Shown here: positions 23,248-32,835 of the stretch, in pieces
Numbering within the stretch: the stretch's first letter is position 1
Layout: each line of letters opens with the position of its first letter
Assembly: GCA_017354895.1 (NCBI GenBank)
Contig: CP071497.1
Coordinates: 3,658,001-3,722,000, forward strand
DNA length: 64,000 nt
Direction: 5' to 3'
DNA from: Podospora comata
Taxonomy: Eukaryota > Ascomycota > Sordariomycetes > Sordariales > Podosporaceae
The notes under the pieces: generated by a model
What the model was told of the DNA's origin: nothing
What the model saw: the letters and a program-made list of their open reading frames with translations, nothing else
The model's database searches: none
Program-made: the position numbers and the translations under genes

Positions 23248-24530
23248 AAGTGTTCACCAAGGGTATAAACAATCGAAAGAAGTATATGCCTCTGTCCACA
23301 TGGAAAAAAAGCATTGGATGGATGGGTTCCCACAAGTGGTGTATAAAAGGGGAAAGCGAGAGAGAGAGAACGTTCTAAATGATGTAATGGATAGATGGAT
23401 GGATGGATGGATGGATGGATGGATGGATGGGAAATAGATAACCACGAGGAAAGATGGGGCTCGGAGAACGGGAAGTGTAATATCATATTCTTATTTTCTG
23501 TTTCTTTTCGTAGGGATGGGCAGGAAAGCGACAGGCAGGAAAGGTTTTTTTCAAGTTGGAACAATATCGGGCTTTTCTTGTGTGCTTTTCTTCTCCCCTT
23601 GATTTTGTTTCTGTTAGCGGACAGGGCAAGAGGCAGCGGCGTTTTGAAAAAAGACTTTTGAGTTGTTCATGAGCGGAAACTGGCACTGCCTTGGTTCAAA
23701 AGGGAGGGTGGTTTGTTTTATCTAAACACAATGCATTATTATCTATGATACTTTTTAAAGGGGGTAGTTGCTGGATGTATGGGTGGTAAGATCTTTTGTT
23801 GCTTGAGTTGAATTGCCCAATCAAAAGCTGTCTAATAAACCAACTTACAACTTGGGCAGTTGAACAGATCTGAAAGACTCCAACATGATGAGTCAAAATA
23901 TCTATGCCACCAATGACGTGCTCCTTGCCAATGTTCGCGTTGAACACCTCTCAAAATCTGGAATGCCAGTCCTTGATATCGTGAAATCGGATATATGCAT
24001 ACACATCTGCCTTGTCCCCTGCTCGAGACTGCCTTTTATACTTCCACCACCTCAATGGACCCTTCAACATGTCGAAATCCCACTCCCCAAAACATTCCAG
24101 CTTCGAATCTTTATTTTATCCCTCACTGATCAATCTGGTACCTCCAGGACAACACCAACAGCCATATCTTCGTCAACCAGTGTTATGCATCTACCCCGAT
24201 ATTGAAATCCCAAAGCACGCCATCAGCCCCCTGTCCTCGCCTGCCAGTTCAGGTTCCCCACACTCTCTCTCACTCAGGTCCTCCTCAGTTCGTTTACCCC
24301 AAGGTACAGAATAGATACAACGACCCCACACCCCGCCACCACGGCCACGACCCCGAGACCGGCCCTTTTTTATTTTCTGGGAAAGATAACACACCCATTG
24401 TGATTTTTGAAGGGCCGGACGGTTGTTGTTGTTGTTGTTGTCGTCGTTGTTGTTGTTGTCGTTGTTTGAGAGCCTCTTCTTCTTTTTTTTCTTTTCTTCT
24501 CCTTTTCCAACGAATTCAGACTTCCTAAAG
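23248..24530. other. Intergenic region with simple repeats
   Basis: A (GATG)n tract lies at about 23394-23430 just downstream of the preceding gene. The region before 24531 holds a (GTT)n tract (about 24421-24470), presumably in the 5' leader of the carrier gene. The middle, about 23700-24300, is AT-richer and has no supported ORF. Confidence 0.5.
23394..23430 (+). repeat. (GATG)n tetranucleotide microsatellite
   Basis: About nine near-perfect copies of a GATG/ATGG unit lie in the 3' flank of the Q/H-rich protein gene. Confidence 0.9.
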
Positions 24531-25539
24531 ATGGCCGCCCCAACAACCCCCCAAGACCTCGCCCTCCCCGAACCTGCCGCCTCAAGCGGCGGCGCATCCC
24601 AGACATTCAAAGATTTGTTTTCCGGCGCAGCAGGCGGAATCGCTCAGGTCCTGATCGGTAATGAACCCCCCTTCATAATTCAACAACTCTTTTTCTATCC
24701 ATCCCCGTACTAACCTGTTGTTGTTTACTCAAGGCCAACCCTTCGACATAGTCAAAGTCCGCCTCCAAACCTCCACCCTCTACCCCTCCGCCCTCGCCGC
24801 CGCAACCTCAATCTACACGACCGAAGGCCCCCTAGCCTTCTACAAAGGAACCCTCACCCCCCTCCTCGGCATCGGCGCCTGCGTCTCAATCCAGTTCGGC
24901 GCCTTCCACTACGCCCGCCGCCACCTCGAATCCTCCCTCCCCGCCTCCCAATCGCAACTCTCATACTCCCAATACTATTCCGCCGGCGCCTTCGCCGGAG
25001 TAGCAAACTCGGTCCTCTCCGGCCCCATCGAACACGTCCGCATCCGCCTGCAAACCCAACCCCACGGCCCGGCACGTCTCTACTCCGGCCCGCTCGACTG
25101 CGTCAGACAGCTCGTCCGCCAGGGGGGGGTTACCCACGGCCTCTACCGCGGACAGGCGGTCACTTTGATCAGAGAAGCGCAGGCGTACGGGCTGTGGTTC
25201 TTGTCGTTTGAGTGGCTCATGAATTCGGACGCGAAGCGCAACAGGGTCGACCGTAAGGAAATCCCGAGCTGGAAGGTGGCGCTGTATGGTGGGCTTGCCG
25301 GGGAGGCGCTGTGGTTGGGGAGTTACCCGTTTGATGTCGTCAAGTCAAAGATGCAGACCGACGGGTTTGGACAGGGGCAGCAGAGATATAGGAATATGAG
25401 GAATTGTTTCGCGCAGGTTTGGAGGCAGGAGGGGATGAGGGGGTTTTGGAAGGGCTTGGGGCCGACGCTGCTGAGGGCCATGCCTGTCAGTGCGGGGACG
25501 TTTGCCGTGGTGGAGATGACGATGAGGGCTATTAACTAG
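24531..25539 (+). CDS. Mitochondrial carrier, YMC1/YMC2 type
   Basis: Exons 24531-24657 and 24734-25539 give 310 residues; the 76-bp intron splits a glycine codon. Three solute-carrier repeats are clear, each with its signature: GQPFDIVKVRLQT, GPIEHVRIRLQT and YPFDVVKSKMQT. The first repeat (FSGAAGGIAQVLIGQPFD) and the run FYKGTLTPLLGIGACVSIQF are very close to yeast Ymc1/Ymc2 as I recall them, which distinguishes it from carnitine or ornithine carriers of similar layout. Six membrane helices are expected in the inner mitochondrial membrane. Yeast YMC proteins are linked to oxidative metabolism, glutamate and mitochondrial glycine/one-carbon metabolism, and the exact substrate is not settled in my knowledge. 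The ATG chosen follows a T-rich leader; an upstream in-frame extension has no ATG. Confidence 0.9.
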
Positions 25540-25755
25540 ATGAAAGACAAGAGGAGGGGGGAGTGATGGGAATGCTCCTCAACGGGCTCGGATCCACCGC
25601 GTCAAGGAGTTGGGAAGTCTTCAACGAAAGCGAATGTATTGCATGTTGGTCGGGATATTGTACACCAAAGGGTCGGATGATATCCGTTTGATTTTGATTT
25701 TTTTCCCCTTCTCTAGATTTCTAGCCAAATGAAGCGATCTGTTCTTCTTCTATTC

Positions 25756-28170
25756 CTACTCGGCATTCTCAACCCTCCTCCCCAAAATCTGCCTCGCATT
25801 CGCAGCCGTCAAGCCCCCATCCGCAACCCCGACCTCCTCCAGCATCTTCTTCGCCTCGGTATTGTCTGTGTAGACCATGTCCGTGGCCTTCTTCAACGTC
25901 ATTCCTTCTCCCTCGAGCGGCAAATTCAACAACCTGACCGCATCACTCAAGCTCCCCAAGGCACTCGACCCATCGGGGATATACCTCTCCACCACCCCCT
26001 CAATCGCGGCCAGATCCCTCGCAAACTGTGCTGCGCCTGAAGCGGTGAACTTGTGCGACATTAGCACCTCCGTCCAGAGAATATCATTCAGCTTCTCCAG
26101 CGCCTGCCGCCAAACCCTGCGGAAGGGAGCGGTCCCCAGTGCCCGGGAGAGGAAGTCGAGGTCTCGTTTGAGGATACGGAGTGGTTCATCTAGTTCGGCC
26201 GTGATGGCTAGATTATCAACCTCGTCCGAGATGGTGGTCCACTGTGCGCGGTGGAGGTAGGCTCTGAAGATTTTGTGGTGGGAGCTGGCTACTGCTTCCG
26301 ACAAGAGCTTTTGGGCGGTTTGCCTTCTCGCGCTGTAGGCGGCGATGGTCTCGTCAAAGAGGACGCCATTGTCATTGTCTTCTGTGCCGACAACAGCCGA
26401 GGTGCGGTTCCGGACGTGGTCGTAGCTCATGCCGCCGGCGAGGTTGCTTTGGTCTTCGGTAACCTTGGCGCGGCTTTGGAGTTGTTCCCACATGGTGATG
26501 AAGAACTTTTTACCTGTTAGCTTTTTTCGGGGGTGATAAAAAGAAAAAGAAAAAAAAAAAAAGGGAGGGGGAAAGAATACCTCTTCGTTGCTCCAATCTC
26601 TCAGCGCATTCACCACATGATCCGCACTCCCATAGACCTTACACAACGTCTCCAAAGCCCCCGTCCCCTCCAAGGCAGCAATCTGCTCCTTCGTCACCCC
26701 AAACGCCCTCCCTACCGTAGACGTAATGCTCAAATACGCCTCCAGCGTCCCCCTCAAGTGATCATGATACTCATCCAAAATAGTAAGCTGGATATCAATC
26801 AGAAACCTCAACTTGTGCGAAAACCTCCTCACCCTCTCATACTGCGCCGTGACGTTCTTCAGCAAATCCGTCACCCTCACCGCCGCAAACGTCGGCTTCG
26901 TCTTCCCCGCCCCGGCAAAATCATAGTCGATCATCCTCGCATCCTGAGTCTTCATGATACCCTGGTATCTCTCGACCGCAAACTGTTTTTCGGCTTCCAA
27001 CCAAGTTCTAAAGTGATCTTTCAGGACTTCCGAAGTCAAACCCCCCCATCCCTCCTCCACATCATCATCCCCCCCATCATACGCGAACCCTCCCCTCAAC
27101 GTCTCATCAAAACTCATGAGCTGCCCCATCAAGCTGCTCAAAAACGCCGCATCCCCCCTCGTAGCCTCAAGCGTATCCCTCACCTTCTCCCTCACCACCG
27201 GCAACATGGCCGTAATAAACCCACACACCGGATCCATATACACCATCCTTTCCCCCACCCCCGTCTCGGCAAATCTCGCCGCCAACACCCCGCCAAAATT
27301 ATCCCTCAGGAAATCCTCCCATTTCTCCAGCAAGGCAGTAAACCAAGGGAAACAATGCGCCCCAATCGCCTGCGGCGTACTGGTGGGTTTATCACTCATA
27401 AAATGAAACCTAAACTCCTTGACAAAAATCTGGGCCATGACCTCAAACGGTAAAAGGGTAACCACCGTCGGTGAGTAGAGAACTTCAGGTACCTGAAGAT
27501 CAATCAGTTTCTCAAAACAGCCAAGCCATTCCTCATCCACTTCTGCATTGTCGGGATCAACGTTGGGCCATTTCCTAGCTTTGAGGACCGCTTCCAGCTC
27601 GGCGGACATGGTGGCTTTCATCTCGTCCCATAACGTCTCTGTGACCCCGCCGACAAAGTTTACCAGATGCACCGCCGCCCCGTCTGCATTGCGTTGCAGC
27701 TCCTTGAGTCTAAGACAGAGCTGCTTGAGCTTGGTGTACGGCTCCAACGCCTGCTTGGGAGACTCGGGGAGGTGCGATCGGGCTTCCTGGCGGAGTTCGG
27801 CCACGTCTTGGAGGAGGAGGAGGTATTTGTAGGCTAGGTCCACCTTGCGGAGCTGTCCCATCGGTGCCTCGAGGCGTTTGATTGCTTCGTCGGGAGCGTC
27901 GGAGGAGGCGATGATCTGGAGGCGGACGTCGATGGAGGATTGGAGGCTTTGGAACTCGTCTATTTGGGCCATGAGGGCGTTTTGGCGGTCGGATTCCGAC
28001 TGCCTGGCCTGGGCGAGGGCGGCGGTGGCGTCATCGAGTTGGGATTGGAGCTGGGAGCGTTGGTGTTCAACCGAGGAGAGGAGGGTGTCGAGGTGATCGA
28101 AGTCGGTGGTGGATTGGAGCTTGTCGTCGAGGTAGTCCTCGAGGCGGATGTCGTGTTCCATGGTCGTCAT
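25756..28170 (-). CDS. RINT-1/Tip20-family vesicle tethering protein (Dsl1/NRZ complex)
   Basis: Exons 26581-28170 and 25756-26505 give 779 residues. The 75-bp intron (GTATTC...AAAAAG, pyrimidine-rich, with a GCTAAC branch-like site) has no in-frame stop, so the whole region also reads as one 804-residue frame. The family would then be interrupted by an aromatic/proline-rich insert that looks non-native. The N-terminal 130 residues form a coiled coil (LDTLLSSVEHQRSQLQSQLD). The region FRFHFMSDKPTSTPQAIGAH and the C-terminal helical part match the RINT1/TIP20 domain. In yeast Tip20 acts with Dsl1 and Sec39 at the ER to capture Golgi-derived COPI vesicles, and animal RINT-1 has the same role plus a checkpoint link. 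A downstream Met (MEHD, three residues on) is an alternative start. The gene converges with the YMC-type carrier, 216 bp apart. Confidence 0.85.
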   Translation of the reverse strand: MTTMEHDIRLEDYLDDKLQSTTDFDHLDTLLSSVEHQRSQLQSQLDDATAALAQARQSESDRQNALMAQIDEFQSLQSSIDVRLQIIASSDAPDEAIKRLEAPMGQLRKVDLAYKYLLLLQDVAELRQEARSHLPESPKQALEPYTKLKQLCLRLKELQRNADGAAVHLVNFVGGVTETLWDEMKATMSAELEAVLKARKWPNVDPDNAEVDEEWLGCFEKLIDLQVPEVLYSPTVVTLLPFEVMAQIFVKEFRFHFMSDKPTSTPQAIGAHCFPWFTALLEKWEDFLRDNFGGVLAARFAETGVGERMVYMDPVCGFITAMLPVVREKVRDTLEATRGDAAFLSSLMGQLMSFDETLRGGFAYDGGDDDVEEGWGGLTSEVLKDHFRTWLEAEKQFAVERYQGIMKTQDARMIDYDFAGAGKTKPTFAAVRVTDLLKNVTAQYERVRRFSHKLRFLIDIQLTILDEYHDHLRGTLEAYLSITSTVGRAFGVTKEQIAALEGTGALETLCKVYGSADHVVNALRDWSNEEVFFPPPFFFFSFSFYHPRKKLTGKKFFITMWEQLQSRAKVTEDQSNLAGGMSYDHVRNRTSAVVGTEDNDNGVLFDETIAAYSARRQTAQKLLSEAVASSHHKIFRAYLHRAQWTTISDEVDNLAITAELDEPLRILKRDLDFLSRALGTAPFRRVWRQALEKLNDILWTEVLMSHKFTASGAAQFARDLAAIEGVVERYIPDGSSALGSLSDAVRLLNLPLEGEGMTLKKATDMVYTDNTEAKKMLEEVGVADGGLTAANARQILGRRVENAE

Positions 28171-28543
28171 GGTTGCTGGAAGAGACGTCAGAGCTGTCGT
28201 CGTTATAGAGGGATGTTAGGTTGGGTAGGAAAGTGAGAAGCTCAAGGCTGTTCGGGTGATGTGGTCGCAGCTCCCAGTGGGCGTATTTTACACCGTTTAC
28301 GGAATCTGGCGTAATTACATCCGATAACGCCCCGCCGTGACGACATTAATTACCATTTGCCGGCCGGGATTTTCGAGGCCGAGAACTTAGAACTTCCCCC
28401 GAAGCTGCCGTCCGAAATAATATCTTGGGATTTCTCCCTGGACCCTGTTTTCCGTTTTTCTCTAGGTCCGAGGGCTACTCGGCAGCACATATCCCACCAC
28501 CATTCCAATTGGCTCCTCAGTCAATCCCCTCAATGGCCTCAAC
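28171..28543. promoter_or_regulatory. 373-bp bidirectional promoter between RINT-1-like and DUF155 genes
   Basis: Two divergent genes start 373 bp apart. The region contains a CGCCCCGCCGTGACG-type GC-rich patch near 28328-28343 and a CCAATTGG motif at about 28505-28512. No TATA box was evident. An upstream ORF described separately overlaps the right-hand start. Confidence 0.5.
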
Positions 28544-28547
28544 ATGA
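28533..28547 (+). CDS. Four-codon upstream ORF overlapping the DUF155 start codon
   Basis: ATG GCC TCA ACA TGA: the stop codon at 28545-28547 overlaps the main ATG at 28544 as ATGA. Its ATG context (CA before ATGG) is acceptable. Whether it lies in the mRNA depends on the transcription start, which is unknown. Confidence 0.4.
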   Translation: MAST

Positions 28548-29881
28548 GGCCCATTCTCCCCCATCTCGGCTTTGCTACCCGCAGCATCAGCACATCCCTC
28601 GCCCAGGTCCCACGACGACCCCTCCTTGCGCAGGGTCGCAACCCCCGGCCTCATCGTGGGATTCAAACCACTCCCTCCCTGCTCCGCGCAGACGGCGGCG
28701 AACCCAAGACGCCCACCAAACCAACTCCCAAGGAAGACAAAGCCCAAGATGAAAGATCAGAAAAGCCCAACAACCACCAGCAGCAAAAGCGCCGCAAGCC
28801 CCCCCTCCGCAACTCCCTCCACCGCGTGGCCATCGTAGCCCAAAAAGGCAAACCCACCCCCAAACCAACCCCCTCCGAAAAAGCCCCCGACGCAGCAGAA
28901 GGCTCCTCCACCATCTCGGCCGTCTGCGTAGCCGACTCGTTCGACATGGAAAAAGTAGTCGATATCTTGTCTAGTCACAACTTCACCCTCGACCCTGACA
29001 ACTCGGGCTTTGAACTCTCCGAAGTCGTCCACGCCCGCGGTCTCAACAACGGGGATATTTTTGTCTTCCCCTCAGGAACGGTGGTCACCTGGGCGCTCCC
29101 CCCTGACGTGGTCAACACTCTCGCAACGAAACATTTGCTACCAGCAGCGGAACAGCCTTTTGTCGAAAACAAAGAGGTTGAAGACCTCGAGTTCGTCGCC
29201 GACCCAGAGGCAGAGGAGTCAAGGGTGAATGGAGACGTAGTAGTCCTCGGCACAAGAAAGGAACTCGAATCCGGCGAGGGGCTCGACACAACCCTGGCCA
29301 AAATCGCCTTTTCATCCGGCCTGGCAAGGAGCACCAAGCTGGCGGTGCTGGAGTCCTCCCTGACCCGCTACCTCGAAAGCACTCGCCACATCCCCGACCG
29401 GCTCTCCCAGGGGCTCCGCGCCCCGCTGTCGAGAGATTTAATCCTCAAAAAGGCGGGCGAGCTGTTGAACTTGAGGAGTCAGCTGAATCACTACAACGAC
29501 CTGACGGACTCCCTGCCGGATATCTTTTGGGATACCGAGGAGAAGCTGGAGACGTATTACGCCAAGATTGGGAAAGCGCTGGATGTGGGGGTGAGGATCA
29601 AGACGTTGAATGACAAGATGACGTATGCGCAGGAGGTGATCAATATGACGCAGGGGGTGTTGGATATCAGCGAGAAGATGTCTAGCGAGGCGCACAGTAC
29701 GAGGTTGGAGTGGATTATTATAATACTGATTGCGATTGAGGTTGGGTTTGAGCTGAGGAGGTTGTATATGGAGAGGGGGGAGGACAAGTTTGAGGAGAGG
29801 GTTTTGGAGGAGGTGAGGGGGTTGAGGGAGGAGGTCAGGGGTTTGAAGGGGGGTGGGAAGGGGGCGGCGGCGGCGGCGTGA
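28544..29881 (+). CDS. DUF155 family mitochondrial protein (RMD1/RMND1/Mrx10 type)
   Basis: A single exon gives 445 residues. The first about 90 residues are Arg/Pro/Ser/Lys-rich and start MRPILPHLGFATRSISTSLA, a good presequence. The DUF155 core starts near residue 120 (STISAVCVADSFDMEKVVDI) and runs through GDIFVFPSGTVVTWALPPDV to the family hallmark near the C-terminus, DVGVRIKTLNDKMTYAQEV followed by the membrane helix LEWIIIILIAIEVGFEL. A basic/acidic Gly-Ala-rich tail follows. Relatives (human RMND1, yeast YDR282C/Mrx10, sporulation protein Rmd1) lie in the inner mitochondrial membrane, and RMND1 supports mitochondrial translation. The presequence favours Mrx10/RMND1 over Rmd1. The gene is divergent from the RINT-1-like gene, and a 4-codon ORF overlaps its start. 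Confidence 0.88.
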   Translation: MRPILPHLGFATRSISTSLAQVPRRPLLAQGRNPRPHRGIQTTPSLLRADGGEPKTPTKPTPKEDKAQDERSEKPNNHQQQKRRKPPLRNSLHRVAIVAQKGKPTPKPTPSEKAPDAAEGSSTISAVCVADSFDMEKVVDILSSHNFTLDPDNSGFELSEVVHARGLNNGDIFVFPSGTVVTWALPPDVVNTLATKHLLPAAEQPFVENKEVEDLEFVADPEAEESRVNGDVVVLGTRKELESGEGLDTTLAKIAFSSGLARSTKLAVLESSLTRYLESTRHIPDRLSQGLRAPLSRDLILKKAGELLNLRSQLNHYNDLTDSLPDIFWDTEEKLETYYAKIGKALDVGVRIKTLNDKMTYAQEVINMTQGVLDISEKMSSEAHSTRLEWIIIILIAIEVGFELRRLYMERGEDKFEERVLEEVRGLREEVRGLKGGGKGAAAAA

Positions 29882-30094
29882 GATTGGAAGGTTTTATTTA
29901 CAAGTTTTTACACAACTACTGTTTAGACATGATACCCAGCTCTTTTTACAAATTCTATTTTCTGGCTCAAAATGATTTGACGGAGAAATATTATGCCCAG
30001 TGGTTGATGATAAACAAGGTGTGGTTTGCCGGGTCTTCATAGACATGTCATACATAATCACATGCATGAACCATAGAACAGAATCTGTTAAAAC

Positions 30095-30129
<35 letters not shown>

Positions 30130-30419
30130 AAAAAAAAAACCAAGAAAAAACCCGTAGTCGCTCGCTATATTGGTATTTGTATCTGTTATCCTCCCACTTC
30201 ACCTGAAAAGAAACCCCTTTCTGTCCCTAATCAACATAGCTCTGTCCCGCAGTAGAGCTCCTGACCCATTTCCTGGCTGAAAACGCACTACTCCCAAATC
30301 ATCAACTAGGAAACCCGCTATCCCTTCCTTGAGTGGAACAAACATCAAGAAACCTAAACCTGGCCATCATTACACCCCTCCCCTCCCCTCCATTTCACTC
30401 TCCCCCTTCTCAGACATCA
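29882..30419. other. Convergent 3' flanks with a long A homopolymer
   Basis: The sequence between converging genes includes an uninterrupted A run at 30098-30127 followed by further A-rich sequence. No gene was seen. The run could be a relic of a poly(A) insertion, but no retroposed body or target-site duplication was recognised. Confidence 0.5.
30098..30127 (+). repeat. Thirty-adenine homopolymer
   Basis: Thirty consecutive A residues are followed by GG and nine further A residues. The length is likely to be unstable in sequencing and assembly. Confidence 0.9.
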
Positions 30420-31829
30420 TCATCGCCGACTCTCCCCTCCGCTCCAAAGCCCCTTGCTCAACTCAACAACCCTGTTCGCCTCACTCCCCGGCCTCAAACT
30501 AGCCGGCACCTCCCCCAAAGGAGCATCCTCCATGGTAACATCCCCATCCTGCTGCTGCTGCTGCGACCCCCCACTTACAAACCCACTATCCCCCCCACCA
30601 CTCCCGGTCGTCGAACCCCCCATCCCCGAAATCCCACTATCATCCCTCCCTCCCCCAACTCCAACCCCCCCCGCCGGCGGTATCCCCCTCTGCGCCTGCA
30701 GGCCCCCCCGTCCCGGCTCACCACTCCTCCCCCCGTTCATCCCCCCCCCATTCTGCCCCTCCCTCAACTTGTTAATCGCCCTCACCGTATCGATAGCAGC
30801 ATGCAACGTCCTCCTCGCATTGAAATTCTTCTTCACCGTCGGCAGCAGATTAGCCCCCTTATCCCCCTCCCCATCCTGCCCCTCCCCACCACCACCATTC
30901 TTGTTCAGCCACCCGGCCACAAAAGGATGCTGCAACGCCTCATGCGCCGTCATCCTCTTCCCCGGATCAATAGTCAAACACCTCCTGATAAAGTCCTTCG
31001 CACTCTCGCTCACCCCCCTCCAGTACTCCAACGGCGTAAAGCTGTAATCCGCATTCAGAATCGCCTGCATCTCCTCAAAGTCGCTGTCCCGATCAAACGG
31101 CGTGTACCCGCACAGCAAAAAGTACGTAATCACCCCCAGCGCCCAGAGATCAACCGGCTTGCCGTGGCCCGTCTTTTTGAAAATCTCGGGCGCCATGTAC
31201 CCCGGCGTGCCGCAGGTGGTCGTCAAGACGTGGAACTGCTCCTCGTCCATGATGCGCGAGAGGCCGAAATCCGCAATGAGCAGGTCGGCGTTGTCCTCGG
31301 GGGTGCGGAAGAGGAGGTTCTCCGGCTTGAGGTCGCGGTGGACGATGCCGTGGTCGTGGAGGTAGGCTATCGCCGAGAGCGTCGCGCGGATGAGGTCGGC
31401 GGCGTCGGATTCGTAGTAGGAGCCTTTGCGGCAGATGCGCTCAAAGAGCTCGCCGCCGAGGGCGAGGTCGGTTACGAGGTAGAGGTTGTTCATTGTTTCA
31501 AAGTAGTCGACGAGGGTGAGGATGTTTTGGTGGCCCATGGAGACTTTGCGGAGGACGGCGATTTCGTTGCGGACCTGTTCATTTCCCCCAAGGTTAGAGC
31601 AGACACTTGGGGAGGTTGTCAAAGAGGAGGGGGGGGGGGGGCACCATACCATGTGCTCACGTCCAGCCATCAGCCTCTTGTTAATCACCTTGGCGGCGTA
31701 GTACCTGCCGGTATCAATGTGCACGCACTCCTTCACGACCGAGTAAGACCCCGCGCCGAGGGTCTTGCCGACTTTGTATTGGCATGGTTGGATGTTGGGT
31801 TGGGCAGGTCGGCCGCCGGGGGTGGCCAT
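30420..31829 (-). CDS. Calcium/calmodulin-dependent protein kinase (CaMKI-like)
   Basis: Exons 31650-31829 and 30420-31574 give 444 residues. The 75-bp intron (GTATGG...GAACAG) again lacks an in-frame stop, so an unspliced 469-residue frame exists, but the insert would split the kinase N-lobe between the VAIK-like lysine (AAKVINKRL) and helix C (VRNEIAVLRKV). Kinase landmarks are GAGSYSVV (glycine loop), HRDLKPEN, ADFGLSRI, TCGTPGYMAPE and the lobe end KRMTAHEALQHPFV. Just after the kinase, VKKNFNARRTLHAAIDTVRA matches the autoinhibitory/calmodulin-binding helix of fungal CaMK1 proteins. The C-terminal tail is Gly/Ser/Gln-rich and disordered. Such kinases relay Ca2+ signals to growth, clock and stress responses in fungi. 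The coding strand is C-rich, giving long meaningless antisense frames. Confidence 0.92.
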   Translation of the reverse strand: MATPGGRPAQPNIQPCQYKVGKTLGAGSYSVVKECVHIDTGRYYAAKVINKRLMAGREHMVWCPPPPSSLTTSPSVCSNLGGNEQVRNEIAVLRKVSMGHQNILTLVDYFETMNNLYLVTDLALGGELFERICRKGSYYESDAADLIRATLSAIAYLHDHGIVHRDLKPENLLFRTPEDNADLLIADFGLSRIMDEEQFHVLTTTCGTPGYMAPEIFKKTGHGKPVDLWALGVITYFLLCGYTPFDRDSDFEEMQAILNADYSFTPLEYWRGVSESAKDFIRRCLTIDPGKRMTAHEALQHPFVAGWLNKNGGGGEGQDGEGDKGANLLPTVKKNFNARRTLHAAIDTVRAINKLREGQNGGGMNGGRSGEPGRGGLQAQRGIPPAGGVGVGGGRDDSGISGMGGSTTGSGGGDSGFVSGGSQQQQQDGDVTMEDAPLGEVPASLRPGSEANRVVELSKGLWSGGESRR

Positions 31830-32835
31830 GGTTGGGGATGTTTTTCTTTTCCGCCTGTCAACTGTAGCTGGGTAGGTATGTCGTCGACGGTATGGTGGTG
31901 TCGCTTACGAAGCTCGCGCGCGCACGCAGACTGTCGATATCGTCGTCGGTGGTGTATGTCCGGTCCACAAGATCAACCGCACTCTCCACCTGTTCTTTAC
32001 ACTTGTCGTTGTTGTCGTCGTCGTCGTCGTCGGTAATAGTTTGCCTGGGCGCCTTGCGCAGCCTTATCCTAGTTGCTGTAGCAGTAGCCAAACGGGGGAA
32101 AACTCCTCTGACCGCAATCGGGCAGCTAACCAGCCAGCCAGCCTTGCTGTAACGCAGTGAGAAGTAAGTGCCAAAAGAGGGGTCCAATCGGACCAAAAGG
32201 GATTGGATGATTTGTCTCTGTAGAAATAGAGGGATTGGTTTGGGAGGGAGGGAGAGAATAAGTCCGGGGTTTTGCTATTTTATGTATGGGGAGAGTGACA
32301 CAACAGCTCAAGGGGACGGCCGGGGGAGGGAGTGGGAGGGGGAGAGCGAGGAGAGGGGGGTTCGTGTGATTGTTTCTGCTGTTGTTTCCACTTGAGGCTC
32401 CAACTCAACAACTTAAGGTAGTATCAGAGCTGACTCTGCCCAACGAGCAAACACTGAAGACTCTTTTAAAATCAACAAGACACCAACAAAAAGAAAAGAA
32501 GCTCGTTCCGGCATTTGTCTCCGTCAGCCGCACCCCATCTCCAGCTTCCATCGTGACCCCAGACCACTCCAGACAAGCACCAGTTCCTGCCCCTCGTTCT
32601 CCCAACCAATCGCGTCGAGTGGGGAGCCCCACTTCGCCCCCGTTCAAGGAGTCTGCCCAATGGTTCGCTCCCCCCTGGTCAAACATAAACATCTGGCTGG
32701 GACGTCTGTGTAACATCATGAGTCCCGTCTATAGAGAATAGGGTTGTGGAAAGTCTTGATTCAATTCCTGTCAAGTCAAGACTGGGTATCTTCTTTTGCC
32801 AGTACAAACAGCTCCCTACATACTCTTCTCTTGAA
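31830..32835. other. Upstream region of the kinase gene and 3' flank of the RNA acetyltransferase gene
   Basis: Both neighbours are on the minus strand. CGT/GTC trinucleotide repeats at about 32005-32035 probably lie in the kinase 5' leader. Short ORFs around 32370-32740 lack family features. No RNA gene was seen. Confidence 0.45.

Noticed and set aside
30333-32036. Plus-strand open frame of 567 codons
   Set aside because: It is antisense to the CaMK gene, Pro/Arg-rich low complexity, and a product of codon bias.
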